A stretch of 64,000 nucleotides of DNA from Methylacidimicrobium sp. B4 (GTDB lineage Bacteria; Verrucomicrobiota; Verrucomicrobiia; Methylacidiphilales; Methylacidiphilaceae). Location of the stretch: contig NZ_CP066203.1 of NCBI RefSeq assembly GCF_017310545.1, positions 186,001 through 250,000 on the forward strand, in the 5' to 3' direction. Under the pieces are notes generated by a model. It was not told the DNA's origin, ran no database searches, and saw nothing but the letters and a program-made list of their open reading frames with translations. Position numbers and translations under genes: made by a program. Shown here in pieces: positions 36,940 to 45,542 of the stretch (its first letter is position 1; each line of letters opens with the position of its first letter).

Positions 36940-37767
36940 ATGCCGGAATGGGTCAAGATCCTCCAGGCTGCCCAGATCGGCATGGGGTGGACGGATGAGG
37001 GGCTGGCGGAACGTTCCGACACGTCTCTGCGAAAGCTGCAGGAGTTGAAGGCGGGGCATCTCGAGCCCGCTGCGCTTCGCTCCGTGGCGCGCGTCTTGCA
37101 GTTGGGGGCTGACGCGCTGCTCGCCCTGGCACGGGAAGGCAGCCGGACCCCAGTCTTTCCGACGCCGAGAACCCTCCGAAGCATCGAGACCGAATCGGGA
37201 CGAGGGTATCTGCTCTGGGATTCGCCGTCGCGGCTCGCATCCCTGCTCGATATCGGGGAAACGAGCCGGCCAGCAGTACATGTCCTGGAAAGCGAATTCC
37301 TGGTGCCGCGCTATCTCTTCTTCACCGAATGGCATCGCCCTGCAGACCCCGCTTGGATCCGTTTCCTGGAGGAGCGGGGCGCTCTGCCTCTTCGGACGGA
37401 GGAGGAAGCCGCGGACGCGACCTTCTCTCTAGGAACCCTTCAGGTGGACCGTCGCCTCGTGGCCGCCCAAGGAGGAGCTGGCCACCTCCTTTACGTCGTC
37501 CGCGGCATGGAGGTGCCGCTTGCTTTCATTGGCCGGTTGCTGCTGCCTCCGACTCGCGCAGCCCTGGAAGAGAATGCCCGTATTTACGCGACATGGCTGG
37601 ATGAGGTCCGTTCGCATCTTTTTACGCTGAGCGACGAGACCCTTCTCTGTCCTTCGAGCGGGCCCATGACCTCGGTCGGCTTTGAAAAAGCCCATAACCC
37701 GTTCTTTCCCGAATTCGAGCATTTTTCGCCCTTTGCGAGCTTAACCGAGGAAAATCGCAATCCGTGA
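36940..37767 (+). CDS. HTH plus degenerate metallo-beta-lactamase-fold protein
   Basis: A 275-residue protein. Residues about 8-65 look like a Cro/XRE-type helix-turn-helix (MGWTDEGLAERSDTSLRKLQ, ALRSVARVLQLGADALLALA). The rest follows the MBL (glyoxalase II/YcbL) order of strands and ends in PSSGPMTSVGFEKAHNPFF, resembling PGHGPxTTIGxExxxNPF of that family. The metal ligands appear lost: TEWHRPAD stands where THxHxDH should be, IGRLL for GDtLF, and PSSGP for PGHGP. It may be a non-catalytic sensor-regulator. Family assignment is inference. Confidence 0.6.
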   Translation: MPEWVKILQAAQIGMGWTDEGLAERSDTSLRKLQELKAGHLEPAALRSVARVLQLGADALLALAREGSRTPVFPTPRTLRSIETESGRGYLLWDSPSRLASLLDIGETSRPAVHVLESEFLVPRYLFFTEWHRPADPAWIRFLEERGALPLRTEEEAADATFSLGTLQVDRRLVAAQGGAGHLLYVVRGMEVPLAFIGRLLLPPTRAALEENARIYATWLDEVRSHLFTLSDETLLCPSSGPMTSVGFEKAHNPFFPEFEHFSPFASLTEENRNP

Positions 37768-37861
37768 ACGCCAGTCGTTCTTCATCGCGCCGGGGCGTTG
37801 CCCGTCGGCTCTCGGCGCAGCGCTCCAGATGCGGCCTCGGAACAAAGAGGAATGGTTATCG

Positions 37862-38833
37862 ATGAACGGAGAGAAATCCCATCCGCTTCTTGTCTTCTCG
37901 GGGAGCGCCAACCGGCCGCTGGCGGAACGAATCGTCGAGGCGATCGGCATCCCGTTGGGCGCGGCTACGATCTCCTCATTTCCCGACGGGGAGACCTTCG
38001 TGAAGATCGACGAGAACATCCGGGGACGCGACGTCTTCCTCGTTCAACCGACCTGCCCGCCGAGCAATCACAACATCATGGAGCTGCTGATCATGATCGA
38101 TGCCGCCCGGCGGGCCAGCGCGGCCCGGGTCACAGCGGTGATCCCGTTTTATGGCTATGCCCGGCAGGACCGTAAGGATCGTCCGCGCGTGGCGATTACC
38201 GCCAAGCTGGTTGCCAATCTCCTGGTCGCTGCCGGCGTCAACCGCGTGCTGACGGTCGATCTCCACGCCCAGCAGATTCAAGGCTTCTTCGACATTCCGG
38301 TCGATCATCTTTACGCTGCACCCGTGCTCTATCGGTACTTGGCGACCAAAGATCTCTCCAACCTGGTCGTCGTCTCGCCGGATGTCGGAGGGATCAAGCT
38401 GGCCTCGAGCTACGCGCAGTTGCTGGGGGCCGGGCTTGCGCTGGTGGTGAAGCGCCGCGTCGATGCGGAGCATACCGAAGCTCAATTCGTGGTGGGGGAA
38501 GTCGATGGCCGGGATGTTCTGATCGTGGACGACCTGACGGAAACAGCCGGGACGGTGACCTCGGCGGCGCGGATCCTTAAGGATCGAGGAGCACGGCGGA
38601 TCTTCGCCGGCATCTCCCATGCCGTGCTCAATCCCTTGGGGATCAAGCGGCTGCAAGAATCCTGCCTGGAGGAGCTTATCACGACGAATACGGTGCCTCT
38701 CCATCCGGTGGACGGAGTGAAGGTAACGGTCCTCGATGTCGCTCCCCTGTTGGGAGAGGCGATCAAGCGGATTCATAACGGCCAATCGGTTTCTTCCCTC
38801 TTCCGCGTGGACGGAAAGATGGTTCTCCTATGA
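37862..38833 (+). CDS. prs: Ribose-phosphate pyrophosphokinase
   Basis: Makes PRPP from ribose 5-phosphate and ATP for nucleotide, His, Trp and NAD synthesis. The 323-residue class I enzyme shows FSGSANRPLAERI, SFPDGETFVKI, the flexible-loop YGYARQDRKDRPR, the metal-binding VDLHAQQIQGFFDIP and the PRPP loop VDDLTETAGTV. ATG 37862 (MNGEKSHP) fits family length; ATG 37829 is in frame but has no RBS. The stop overlaps the next gene's start (ATGA). Confidence 0.96.
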   Translation: MNGEKSHPLLVFSGSANRPLAERIVEAIGIPLGAATISSFPDGETFVKIDENIRGRDVFLVQPTCPPSNHNIMELLIMIDAARRASAARVTAVIPFYGYARQDRKDRPRVAITAKLVANLLVAAGVNRVLTVDLHAQQIQGFFDIPVDHLYAAPVLYRYLATKDLSNLVVVSPDVGGIKLASSYAQLLGAGLALVVKRRVDAEHTEAQFVVGEVDGRDVLIVDDLTETAGTVTSAARILKDRGARRIFAGISHAVLNPLGIKRLQESCLEELITTNTVPLHPVDGVKVTVLDVAPLLGEAIKRIHNGQSVSSLFRVDGKMVLL

Positions 38834-39330
38834 GCAGAGAGGCTTCCTTTTCCGATGAATTGCTCCGCCTGCTGGAGGAAAACCCCCTGCGCTCCCCGGA
38901 GACCCTGGCCAAGCTCCTGGGATGCGAGGTGGCCTCCGTTGGAGAGGAGATCGCCCGCTTGGAAAAGGAAAAGGTGATTCTCGCCTACAAGGCGATTGTC
39001 GACGACGAGAAGGCGCAGCGCCGGACGGTCAAGGCGGTGATCGAGGTAAAGCTTCTCCCCGAGCGAGGGGGAGGGTTCGATCGCCTGGCTCGGAGGATCG
39101 CCCGGTATCCCGAGGTGACTTCCTGCTTTCTCATGAGCGGGGGATACGACCTCCTGGTCTTTCTGGAAGGCTCTACCTTGCAGGAGGTCGCTCTCTTCGT
39201 CTCCGAGAAGCTGGCGACTCTTCGGGGAGTGACCTCCACGGCGACTCATTTCATGTTGCGGACCTACAAGGAGCAAGGGGTCCTCGTTGGAGACGCGGTT
39301 GAGCCGGAACGGCTCCCGATCAGCCCGTGA
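38830..39330 (+). CDS. Lrp/AsnC-family transcriptional regulator
   Basis: A 166-residue regulator with an N-terminal helix-turn-helix (about 10-60, LAKLLGCEVASVGEEIARLEKEKVI) and a C-terminal RAM ligand-binding domain (about 70-150, VKAVIEVKL, YPEVTSCFLMSGGYDLLVFLEG). Such proteins sense amino acids. It overlaps prs upstream and the aminotransferase downstream by 4 bp each, so all three are translationally coupled; the obvious inference is feedback on amino-acid metabolism. Confidence 0.9.
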   Translation: MSREASFSDELLRLLEENPLRSPETLAKLLGCEVASVGEEIARLEKEKVILAYKAIVDDEKAQRRTVKAVIEVKLLPERGGGFDRLARRIARYPEVTSCFLMSGGYDLLVFLEGSTLQEVALFVSEKLATLRGVTSTATHFMLRTYKEQGVLVGDAVEPERLPISP

Positions 39331-40586
39331 AGCAAGACGTGATACGACCGGCCTCCGATCCTCACGAGGGGAAAATTCTTCCCTTCCTCTCCAGTGCTGA
39401 GCCCTGGGTGGCGCGCCACGTACGCGATCTTCCCCGGTCGGGAATCCGCGACTTCTTCGATCTGGTGCAGTCGATGGAGGGGATCGTCTCCCTTGGAATC
39501 GGAGAGCCGGGGGAATCGACGCCTTGGAACATCCGCGAGCAGGCGATCTTTACGCTGGAATCCGGGAAGACTGGCTATACCTCTAACCTCGGCCTCCTCC
39601 GCCTGCGTCGAGCCATCAGCGCCTACATGGAACGGTTGACCGGGGTGCGATACGACCCCGAAGAGCAAATCCTGGTGACCGTCGGGGTCTCCGAAGCGCT
39701 CGACTGCGCCTTGCGCGCGATCGTCAACCCGGGAGAGCAGATTCTCTATGCTGAGCCGAGCTATGTCGCCTACGCCCCTGGCATCGTGCTCGCGCATGGA
39801 GTTCCCATCGGCATCCCGACGCGATTCGAGGACGAGTTCCGACTCTGGGCCAAAGCGGTGGAGGAAAAGGCAAAGCCCGGCGTCAAGGCCTTGTTGCTCA
39901 ACTCCCCGGCGAATCCCACCGGATCGATCGTCGGAGCGGGTGAGCTCGAGAAGATCGCCGCGATTGCCCAGAAGGAGAATTGGGTGGTTCTTTCCGATGA
40001 GATTTACGCCGAGCTAACGTACGGGGAGCGCCACCGTTCCATAGCGAGCCTACCGGGAATGAAGGAACGGACGATCGTGTTCAACGGCTTGTCGAAGGCG
40101 TTCGCGATGACCGGGTTCCGCCTCGGCTGGGCTTGTGGGCCAGCCCCCGTGATCGCTGCGATGGTCAAGATCCATCAATATTCGATGCTCTGTGCCTCGA
40201 TCGTGAGCCAGGAGGCGGGGATCGAGGCGCTGGAGCATGGAAGCGCGGAAGTCGAGGCCATGCAGCGGAGCTACCAGCGAAAGAGAAACTTCCTCTGGCG
40301 CAGCCTGACCGCCTTGGACTTTCCCTGCCACGCGCCCCAGGGGGCATTTTATCTCTTTCCGTCCATCGTTCCCTTTGGCCTCTCTTCCCAGGAGTTTGCC
40401 CTTCGCCTCCTGCGCGAGGCACGAGTCGCCGTGGTTCCGGGGACAGCCTTTGGGGCTTCCGGAGAGGGCTATCTCCGGTGCAGCTTCAGCCCCCGGATGG
40501 CGGATCTGGAGGAGGCCGTCCGGAGAATGAGCCGATGGATGCGAGCGAACTTCCCTGGGAAACGCACACGCGTGACCGGGCGTTGA
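39327..40586 (+). CDS. Class I/II PLP-dependent aminotransferase
   Basis: A 419-residue fold-type I aminotransferase. Conserved features: the N-terminal GEP(G)ES and TGYTSNLG, the NSPANPTGS motif, the PLP-binding Lys in NGLSKAFAMTGFRLGW and the substrate Arg in LRCSFSP near the end. This fits the aspartate/aromatic (PatA-like) group; substrate cannot be told apart from sequence. It starts at a GTG overlapping the Lrp/AsnC stop, a pairing common for enzymes regulated by their own substrates. Confidence 0.9.
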   Translation: MKQDVIRPASDPHEGKILPFLSSAEPWVARHVRDLPRSGIRDFFDLVQSMEGIVSLGIGEPGESTPWNIREQAIFTLESGKTGYTSNLGLLRLRRAISAYMERLTGVRYDPEEQILVTVGVSEALDCALRAIVNPGEQILYAEPSYVAYAPGIVLAHGVPIGIPTRFEDEFRLWAKAVEEKAKPGVKALLLNSPANPTGSIVGAGELEKIAAIAQKENWVVLSDEIYAELTYGERHRSIASLPGMKERTIVFNGLSKAFAMTGFRLGWACGPAPVIAAMVKIHQYSMLCASIVSQEAGIEALEHGSAEVEAMQRSYQRKRNFLWRSLTALDFPCHAPQGAFYLFPSIVPFGLSSQEFALRLLREARVAVVPGTAFGASGEGYLRCSFSPRMADLEEAVRRMSRWMRANFPGKRTRVTGR

Positions 40587-40758
40587 GCAGACGGATGAAG
40601 AGGCTCTTCTTGCGTTGGTGGTCAATGTCTTGCATACTATTGTCGATAAGCGTGACATCCGCCGCAGCCTTTTGTGCAGCAGGGAGAACGGCCTAGGCTC
40701 GGAAGAGTGGCAACGGAGAGGAGCGGCTGTGGGATTGCAAACGGCTCGGGAAGAAGAG

Positions 40759-41190
40759 ATGGACAAGATCATCCAGTTTTCCGTTTACATGGAAAACAAG
40801 GCGGGCCGGTTGCTCGATCTGGTGCGCATCCTGACCGGAGGCGGAGTGGATATCGTCGGCTTCACGATCCTCGATTCGGTCGACGCCGCAGTGGTCCGGC
40901 TGGTGGTCGACGATCCTTCGAATGCGCGCGCCCTCCTTCACGAACAGAACATCGCCTTCAACGAATCGACCCTGGTTGCGGTCGAGCTTCCTCAGAGCGC
41001 GGACGACTTGCGGAAGCTGCTGGCGATTCTCCTTCAGGCCGAGATCAATATCTACTTCAGCTACCCCCTCATGACGCGCCCCTACGGGAAAGCCGTCCTT
41101 GCCCTGCGGGTGGAGGATGACGAGTTGGCTGGCTCGGTTCTGATCCGCAATCAGTTCCGAGTGCTCACGCAAAAGGATATCAGCCGCTGA
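40759..41190 (+). CDS. ACT-domain amino-acid-binding protein
   Basis: A 143-residue protein made of two tandem ACT domains: MDKIIQFSVYMENKAGRLLD...GVDIVGFTILDSVDAAVVRLVVDD and, after the linker, LVAVELPQSADDLRKLLAIL...INIYFSYPL. No enzyme domain is attached, so it is likely a stand-alone ligand sensor of the COG4747 type. RBS GGAAGAAG precedes ATG 40759. It lies 172 bp after the aminotransferase gene and may share its transcript. Confidence 0.85.
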   Translation: MDKIIQFSVYMENKAGRLLDLVRILTGGGVDIVGFTILDSVDAAVVRLVVDDPSNARALLHEQNIAFNESTLVAVELPQSADDLRKLLAILLQAEINIYFSYPLMTRPYGKAVLALRVEDDELAGSVLIRNQFRVLTQKDISR

Positions 41191-41359
41191 CCGGCTCCAA
41201 CCTCACCGGAATCTCTCGGGAGCTTTCCCCGGTGGCGAGCCCATCCGGCATGGCCGGCAATCGCCATGCAAGCCTCTGGCTTTCACTACGATAGCCTCAG
41301 AGAGAAGGGAGGGGCATCCCGCAGAGGGAGGGACAGCCGCGGAGAGCGAGGTTCGTCGC

Positions 41360-42391
41360 TCAATCGGAGAGGCGATGGGGAGTGGCTGTGCCTGCAGTGG
41401 TGCGACCCGGTCTTTCTGCACTCACCAGGAGAGCGCGAAGGTGCGGAGGATCGGGGTCGGGATCGAGGGGTTGGATGCGGATTCCGTCGAATCCCGCCGA
41501 GCGCAGCCACGTTTCGAGGTCGCTCTCCGCGAAGCCGAGCCAGTAGTCTCCGTAGAGCGTGCGGGCTTCTTCGAAGGAGTGCTCGCACAGGTCGAGAACG
41601 ACGAGAGCTCCCCCGGGGCGCAAGATCCGGAACGCGGCCGCAAGGGCCTCATCGGGGCTCGGAGCATGGTGAAGCGCCTGGCTCAGGACAGCCACATCGA
41701 TGCTTGAGGGCGGGATGGGAGGGTTTTGGAGATCCCCGAGGCGGAATTCGAGATTCGCGAAGCTTCTCCTCTTGGCTTCCCGGGTGGCGAAAGCCACCAT
41801 CTTGGGAGAGATGTCGACGGCGATCACGCGCTCGGCCCGTTCGGCAAGCAACTGGGAAAGCCATCCCTCTCCGCATCCCAGGTCGGCGATGACAACCGGC
41901 GGGAGCAGGCGGGCGAGAAGGGGACCGACGGCGGGCCATCCTCTTCCGGGGCAGGCGGCTCCTCCCAGGCGGCCCGCCATTCGGTTGAAGTGCGCGCGGG
42001 TTTCGCGCTTGCGTCTTTCGATGACCTTGTGCAGGCGCTCAGGGTCGCGATCCGCCTCGACCGACTCCTCCAGCAGAAGAAGAGCCGTGGCCGAGAGGCG
42101 GGCTTCCGCCTCTTTCCGCTCGGGAGGGAGGGAGTAGAAGGTCTTTCGGCCTTGCTTGCGGGCGCGGACGAGACCCTCGGTGCGCAGCAGGGCGAGATGA
42201 CCCGACACGGCCGGCTGGCTGGCTTGAAGAATTTCGCAGAGCTCGGCGACGGAAAGCTCCTGCTTCTGCAAGAGGGCGAGAATGCGCAGTCGCGTGAGAT
42301 CCCCGAGCATCGACCAGAGTCGGCGCAGACGATCTCCGCGACGGGAAGGCGCGGGAACGGATTTCTCATGCATCAATCCATACTTATCCAT
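41360..42391 (-). CDS. ArsR-type regulator fused to a SAM-dependent methyltransferase domain
   Basis: A 343-residue fusion. Residues about 25-90 form an ArsR winged helix ([35 protein letters not shown]). Residues about 130-310 form a class I methyltransferase fold with motif [10 protein letters not shown] near 170, [10 protein letters not shown] and [10 protein letters not shown]. ArsR regulators of the S-adenosylmethionine cycle (SahR) are known in other phyla; here the gene diverges from metK-ahcY with 47 bp between the starts, so sensing SAM or SAH is a strong inference. ATG 42391 is followed by an in-frame ATG at 42373. Confidence 0.88.
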   Translation of the reverse strand: MDKYGLMHEKSVPAPSRRGDRLRRLWSMLGDLTRLRILALLQKQELSVAELCEILQASQPAVSGHLALLRTEGLVRARKQGRKTFYSLPPERKEAEARLSATALLLLEESVEADRDPERLHKVIERRKRETRAHFNRMAGRLGGAACPGRGWPAVGPLLARLLPPVVIADLGCGEGWLSQLLAERAERVIAVDISPKMVAFATREAKRRSFANLEFRLGDLQNPPIPPSSIDVAVLSQALHHAPSPDEALAAAFRILRPGGALVVLDLCEHSFEEARTLYGDYWLGFAESDLETWLRSAGFDGIRIQPLDPDPDPPHLRALLVSAERPGRTTAGTATPHRLSD

Positions 42392-42438
42392 TCATAAATC
42401 AGTTGCCAACCCTCGATTTTCTCCGTATCAATGGCGAC
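42374..42438. promoter_or_regulatory. Divergent control region of ArsR-methyltransferase and metK
   Basis: The 47-bp gap between the two start codons is AT-rich compared with the surroundings. It and the first codons of the regulator contain two ATCCAT boxes (42376-42381 and 42386-42391) spaced exactly 10 bp, one helical turn. They could be operator half-sites, but no proven ArsR consensus is matched. Confidence 0.35.
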
Positions 42439-43617
42439 GTGATCCCCAGAAAACATGTATTTGCTTCGGAATCGGTGACGGAAGGGCATCCGGACAAGGT
42501 CTGCGACGCCGTTTCGGATTCAGTTCTCGACGCCTGCCTGGAACAAGATCCTCACAGCCGGGTGGCGTGCGAGACGCTCGTCAAGAGCAATCTCCTGGTG
42601 CTCGCCGGAGAGATCACCACGCGGGCGAAGCTCGATTACGTCCGGATCGCCCGGGAGCGCGTTCGGGAGATCGGGTACGACGAGCCGACGGAGATCTTCC
42701 ACGCCGACAAGCTGCAGATCATCTATGCGCTCTCGCAGCAGAGCCCGGACATCGCGCAGGGGGTCGATGGAACCCATACCGCGACTCCCGGCGTTCAAGG
42801 GGCGGGGGATCAAGGCATGATGTTCGGCTTTGCCTGCCGGGAGACGCCCGAGCTGATGCCCGCTCCCGTCACGTTCGCCCATCGGCTCTGTCGCCGGCTC
42901 TCGGAGCTCCGTCACAGCAAAGAGGTGCCCTGGCTTCGCCCCGACGGGAAGGCCCAGGTATCGCTCTTCTACGAAGGGCATCGGCCAGTCCGCGTTGAGG
43001 CGGTCGTCGTTTCGACGCAGCACGCGCCGGAGGTCGAACAGGAGACGATCCGGGAGGTCATTCGCTCCGAGGTCATCGCCAAGGCGATCCCATCGGAGCT
43101 TCTCGATCGCTCGACCCGGTATTTCATCAATCCGACTGGGCGGTTCGTTGTCGGCGGTCCGGAAGCCGATAGCGGGTTGACGGGACGGAAGATTATCGTG
43201 GATACCTATGGGGGAATGGGCCGCCATGGCGGCGGTGCCTTCAGCGGGAAGGATCCGTCGAAAGTTGACCGCAGTGCGGCCTACATGGCGCGATACGTCG
43301 CCAAGAACGTGGTGGCGGCCGGCGCGGCCGACCGCGCCGAGGTGCAGCTCGCCTATGCGATCGGCTATCCCGACCCCGTCTCGGTCGCCGTCGACACGTT
43401 CGGGACTGGGAAGGTGGAGGAGGAGAAGATCGTGGGGGCGGTCCGCCAGGTGTTCCGGCTCAAGCCCGCGGAGATCATCGAGGAACTTTCGCTGCTCCGG
43501 CCGATCTATCGGCGGACGACCAACTACGGCCACTTCGGGCGGGTGGACCAGCTGGATAGCTTCACCTGGGAGCGGACCGACCGCGCCGTTCTGCTCCAGA
43601 AGCTGCTCGGCCTCTAA
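42439..43617 (+). CDS. metK: S-adenosylmethionine synthetase
   Basis: Makes SAM from methionine and ATP. The 392-residue enzyme has the N-terminal [20 protein letters not shown], the hexapeptide GAGDQG, and the C-terminal glycine-rich [19 protein letters not shown] phosphate-binding loop. The GTG at 42439 gives family length; the frame also opens at a TTG at 42403. It is 45 bp upstream of ahcY, forming a SAM-cycle operon. Antisense to it lies only a long shadow frame. Confidence 0.96.
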   Translation: MIPRKHVFASESVTEGHPDKVCDAVSDSVLDACLEQDPHSRVACETLVKSNLLVLAGEITTRAKLDYVRIARERVREIGYDEPTEIFHADKLQIIYALSQQSPDIAQGVDGTHTATPGVQGAGDQGMMFGFACRETPELMPAPVTFAHRLCRRLSELRHSKEVPWLRPDGKAQVSLFYEGHRPVRVEAVVVSTQHAPEVEQETIREVIRSEVIAKAIPSELLDRSTRYFINPTGRFVVGGPEADSGLTGRKIIVDTYGGMGRHGGGAFSGKDPSKVDRSAAYMARYVAKNVVAAGAADRAEVQLAYAIGYPDPVSVAVDTFGTGKVEEEKIVGAVRQVFRLKPAEIIEELSLLRPIYRRTTNYGHFGRVDQLDSFTWERTDRAVLLQKLLGL

Positions 43618-43662
43618 CGGCCTCGAAGAACGAGACCCCAAAATCAGAAGGAAGGATTTGCG

Positions 43663-45009
43663 ATGACGACCACTGTGGAAACGAAAGAAGAGCAGGCCTC
43701 TACCGCGAAGGATTTCCGAGTCAAGGAGATCGGCCTCGCCGAATTCGGACGGAGAGAGATCGAGGTGGCGGAGGCGGAGATGCCGGGACTGATGGCTCTC
43801 CGCAAGGAGTTCGGGCCGACACAACCGTTGCGTGGCGCGCGCATCGCCGGCTGTCTCCATATGACCGTGGAGACCGCGGTTCTCGTCGAAACCTTGATCT
43901 CCCTTGGGGCGGAGGTGCGGTGGAGCTCCTGCAATATCTTCTCGACGCAGGATCACGCGGCGGCTGCGCTCGCCGCCCGCGGCATCCCGGTCTTTGCCTG
44001 GAAAGGGGAGACCGAGGAGGAGTACCTCTGGTGCATCGAACAGACGCTCCGCTGGCCGAACGGCTCTCCTCTCAACATGATCCTCGATGACGGGGGCGAT
44101 CTGACCGAGCTCGTGCACGAGAAGCATCCCGAGCTCCTGCCGGGCATTTGCGGCATCTCCGAAGAGACCACGACCGGAGTCCATCGCCTGGCGCGGCGCG
44201 CGGCCAAGGGAACCTTGGGAACGGCGGCCTTCAACGTGAATGACTCTTGCACCAAGAGCAAGTTCGATAACCTCTACGGCTGCCGGGAGTCGTTCCTCGA
44301 CGGGGTCAAGAGGGCGACCGACGTCATGGTGGCGGGCAAGACGGTCGTCGTCTGTGGATTTGGAGACGTCGGAAAAGGGTGCGCCCGCTCCGCCCGGGGG
44401 ATGGGCGCGCGCGTGGTGGTGACCGAGGTCGACCCGATCAACGCTCTTCAGGCGGCGATGGAGGGGTACGAGGTGACCGTGCTCGAGGAGATTGCGCCGA
44501 CCGGGGATATCTTCGTCACCACGACCGGCTGCATTCATGTGATTCGGCGGGAGCACATGGACCAGATGAAAAGCGGGGCGATCGTCTGCAACATCGGCCA
44601 CTTCGACAGCGAGATCGACGTGGCGACCCTCTACAACGATGCGAGCCTCCGCCGAGTCGAGATCAAGCCTCAGGTGGACCTTTTCGTCTGGCCGAAGGGC
44701 AAGCGGCTTTTCGTCCTTGCCGAAGGGCGACTCGTAAACCTTGGTTGTGCCACGGGGCATCCGAGCTTTGTGATGAGCGCCAGCTTCACCAACCAGGTGT
44801 TGGCCCAGATCGAGCTGTGGAGGGAGCGGGAGACTGGGCGCTATGCTCGCGGCCATCTCTACGTCCTTCCGAAGATCCTCGACGAGCGGGTAGCCCGGCT
44901 CCATCTGGAGCACTTGGGAGTCAAGCTCACCCGATTGACCCAGGAGCAGGCGGAATACCTGGGCGTCCCGGTCGATGGGCCCTACAAGCCGGAACTCTAC
45001 CGGTACTGA
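43663..45009 (+). CDS. ahcY: Adenosylhomocysteinase
   Basis: Splits S-adenosylhomocysteine into adenosine and homocysteine, removing the methylation product inhibitor. The 448-residue enzyme shows [30 protein letters not shown], the NAD-binding [12 protein letters not shown], and the C-terminal signature with [11 protein letters not shown] ending PYKPELYRY, as in SAHases. A moderate RBS (GGAAGG) lies upstream. It directly follows metK; a strong hairpin lies 19 bp after its stop. Confidence 0.97.
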   Translation: MTTTVETKEEQASTAKDFRVKEIGLAEFGRREIEVAEAEMPGLMALRKEFGPTQPLRGARIAGCLHMTVETAVLVETLISLGAEVRWSSCNIFSTQDHAAAALAARGIPVFAWKGETEEEYLWCIEQTLRWPNGSPLNMILDDGGDLTELVHEKHPELLPGICGISEETTTGVHRLARRAAKGTLGTAAFNVNDSCTKSKFDNLYGCRESFLDGVKRATDVMVAGKTVVVCGFGDVGKGCARSARGMGARVVVTEVDPINALQAAMEGYEVTVLEEIAPTGDIFVTTTGCIHVIRREHMDQMKSGAIVCNIGHFDSEIDVATLYNDASLRRVEIKPQVDLFVWPKGKRLFVLAEGRLVNLGCATGHPSFVMSASFTNQVLAQIELWRERETGRYARGHLYVLPKILDERVARLHLEHLGVKLTRLTQEQAEYLGVPVDGPYKPELYRY

Positions 45010-45027
45010 TCGAAGGCTAGCCTGGAG

Positions 45028-45070
45028 AGCCGTCCCGGCGCGCTTCGCAAGGGCGAAGCGCCGGACGGCT
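45028..45070. terminator. Strong bidirectional hairpin between ahcY and the cytochrome subunit
   Basis: An imperfect stem of about 18 bp: AGCCGTCCCGGCGCGCTTCG...GCGAAGCGCCGGACGGCT, loop about 4 nt, with small bulges. It is followed by TCTGGCTTTT on the plus strand, and lies between convergent genes, so it can end both transcripts. Confidence 0.75.
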
Positions 45071-45080
45071 TCTGGCTTTT

Positions 45081-45542
45081 CTATGGGCTCGGCTTGGGTC
45101 CCGGCTCGGGAGCGGAAGGCTGCATCTTGACAGGACTGTAGTGCTTCTGGAGATAATCGACGATCTGTCCCGCCAGATCCGTGGGAATCGGAGCGCCAAG
45201 GTGGATCATCTTGTCCACCTCCTTCTTCCAGAGCTCGGGCGGGAAGGGAGGCTGGGCGCCGATCAGGGTCACGCTGTGGCAGATCGAGCAGTAGCTTTCG
45301 ACGAGCTCTTGCCCGGTTCCTCGCGCGAGGGGAGTGGGAGCCAGCGGATAGGCTCCCACGGAATAGGCTGAGCTCGTGTTCCCCGGGTAAGGGGAAGTTG
45401 GCAAGAGCAATCCGCTCGAATCGAGAGCGTAAACCCCGGCTTCAGAGAGCCCATCGGGGTCTGCCAGCGCGGAGCCAGTGCTCCCAGACAGGCTCCAGAG
45501 GAGCAGGGCTGAGGCAGCGGCCATGAACCGGTACGGGTTCAC
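45081..45542 (-). CDS. sorB: c-type cytochrome subunit, SorB-like
   Basis: A 153-residue protein starting at a GTG that overlaps the SorA-like gene's stop by 4 bp. It has a signal segment (about residues 7-27) and one heme motif CSICH at residues 85-89, followed by a cytochrome-like VDKMIHLGAPIP, LAGQIVDYLQKHY tail. As a partner encoded with a molybdopterin sulfite oxidase-type enzyme it probably accepts electrons from it and passes them to the respiratory chain. The Met ligand is in KMIHL. Confidence 0.82.
   Translation of the reverse strand: MNPYRFMAAASALLLWSLSGSTGSALADPDGLSEAGVYALDSSGLLLPTSPYPGNTSSAYSVGAYPLAPTPLARGTGQELVESYCSICHSVTLIGAQPPFPPELWKKEVDKMIHLGAPIPTDLAGQIVDYLQKHYSPVKMQPSAPEPGPKPSP

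Noticed and set aside
42392-42438. SAM/SAH riboswitch upstream of metK
   Set aside because: The gap is too short for a riboswitch fold and no conserved core or terminator stem is visible.
42520-44913. 797-codon open frame on the minus strand
   Set aside because: It is antisense to metK and ahcY, both of which are canonical; no domain is visible in it.
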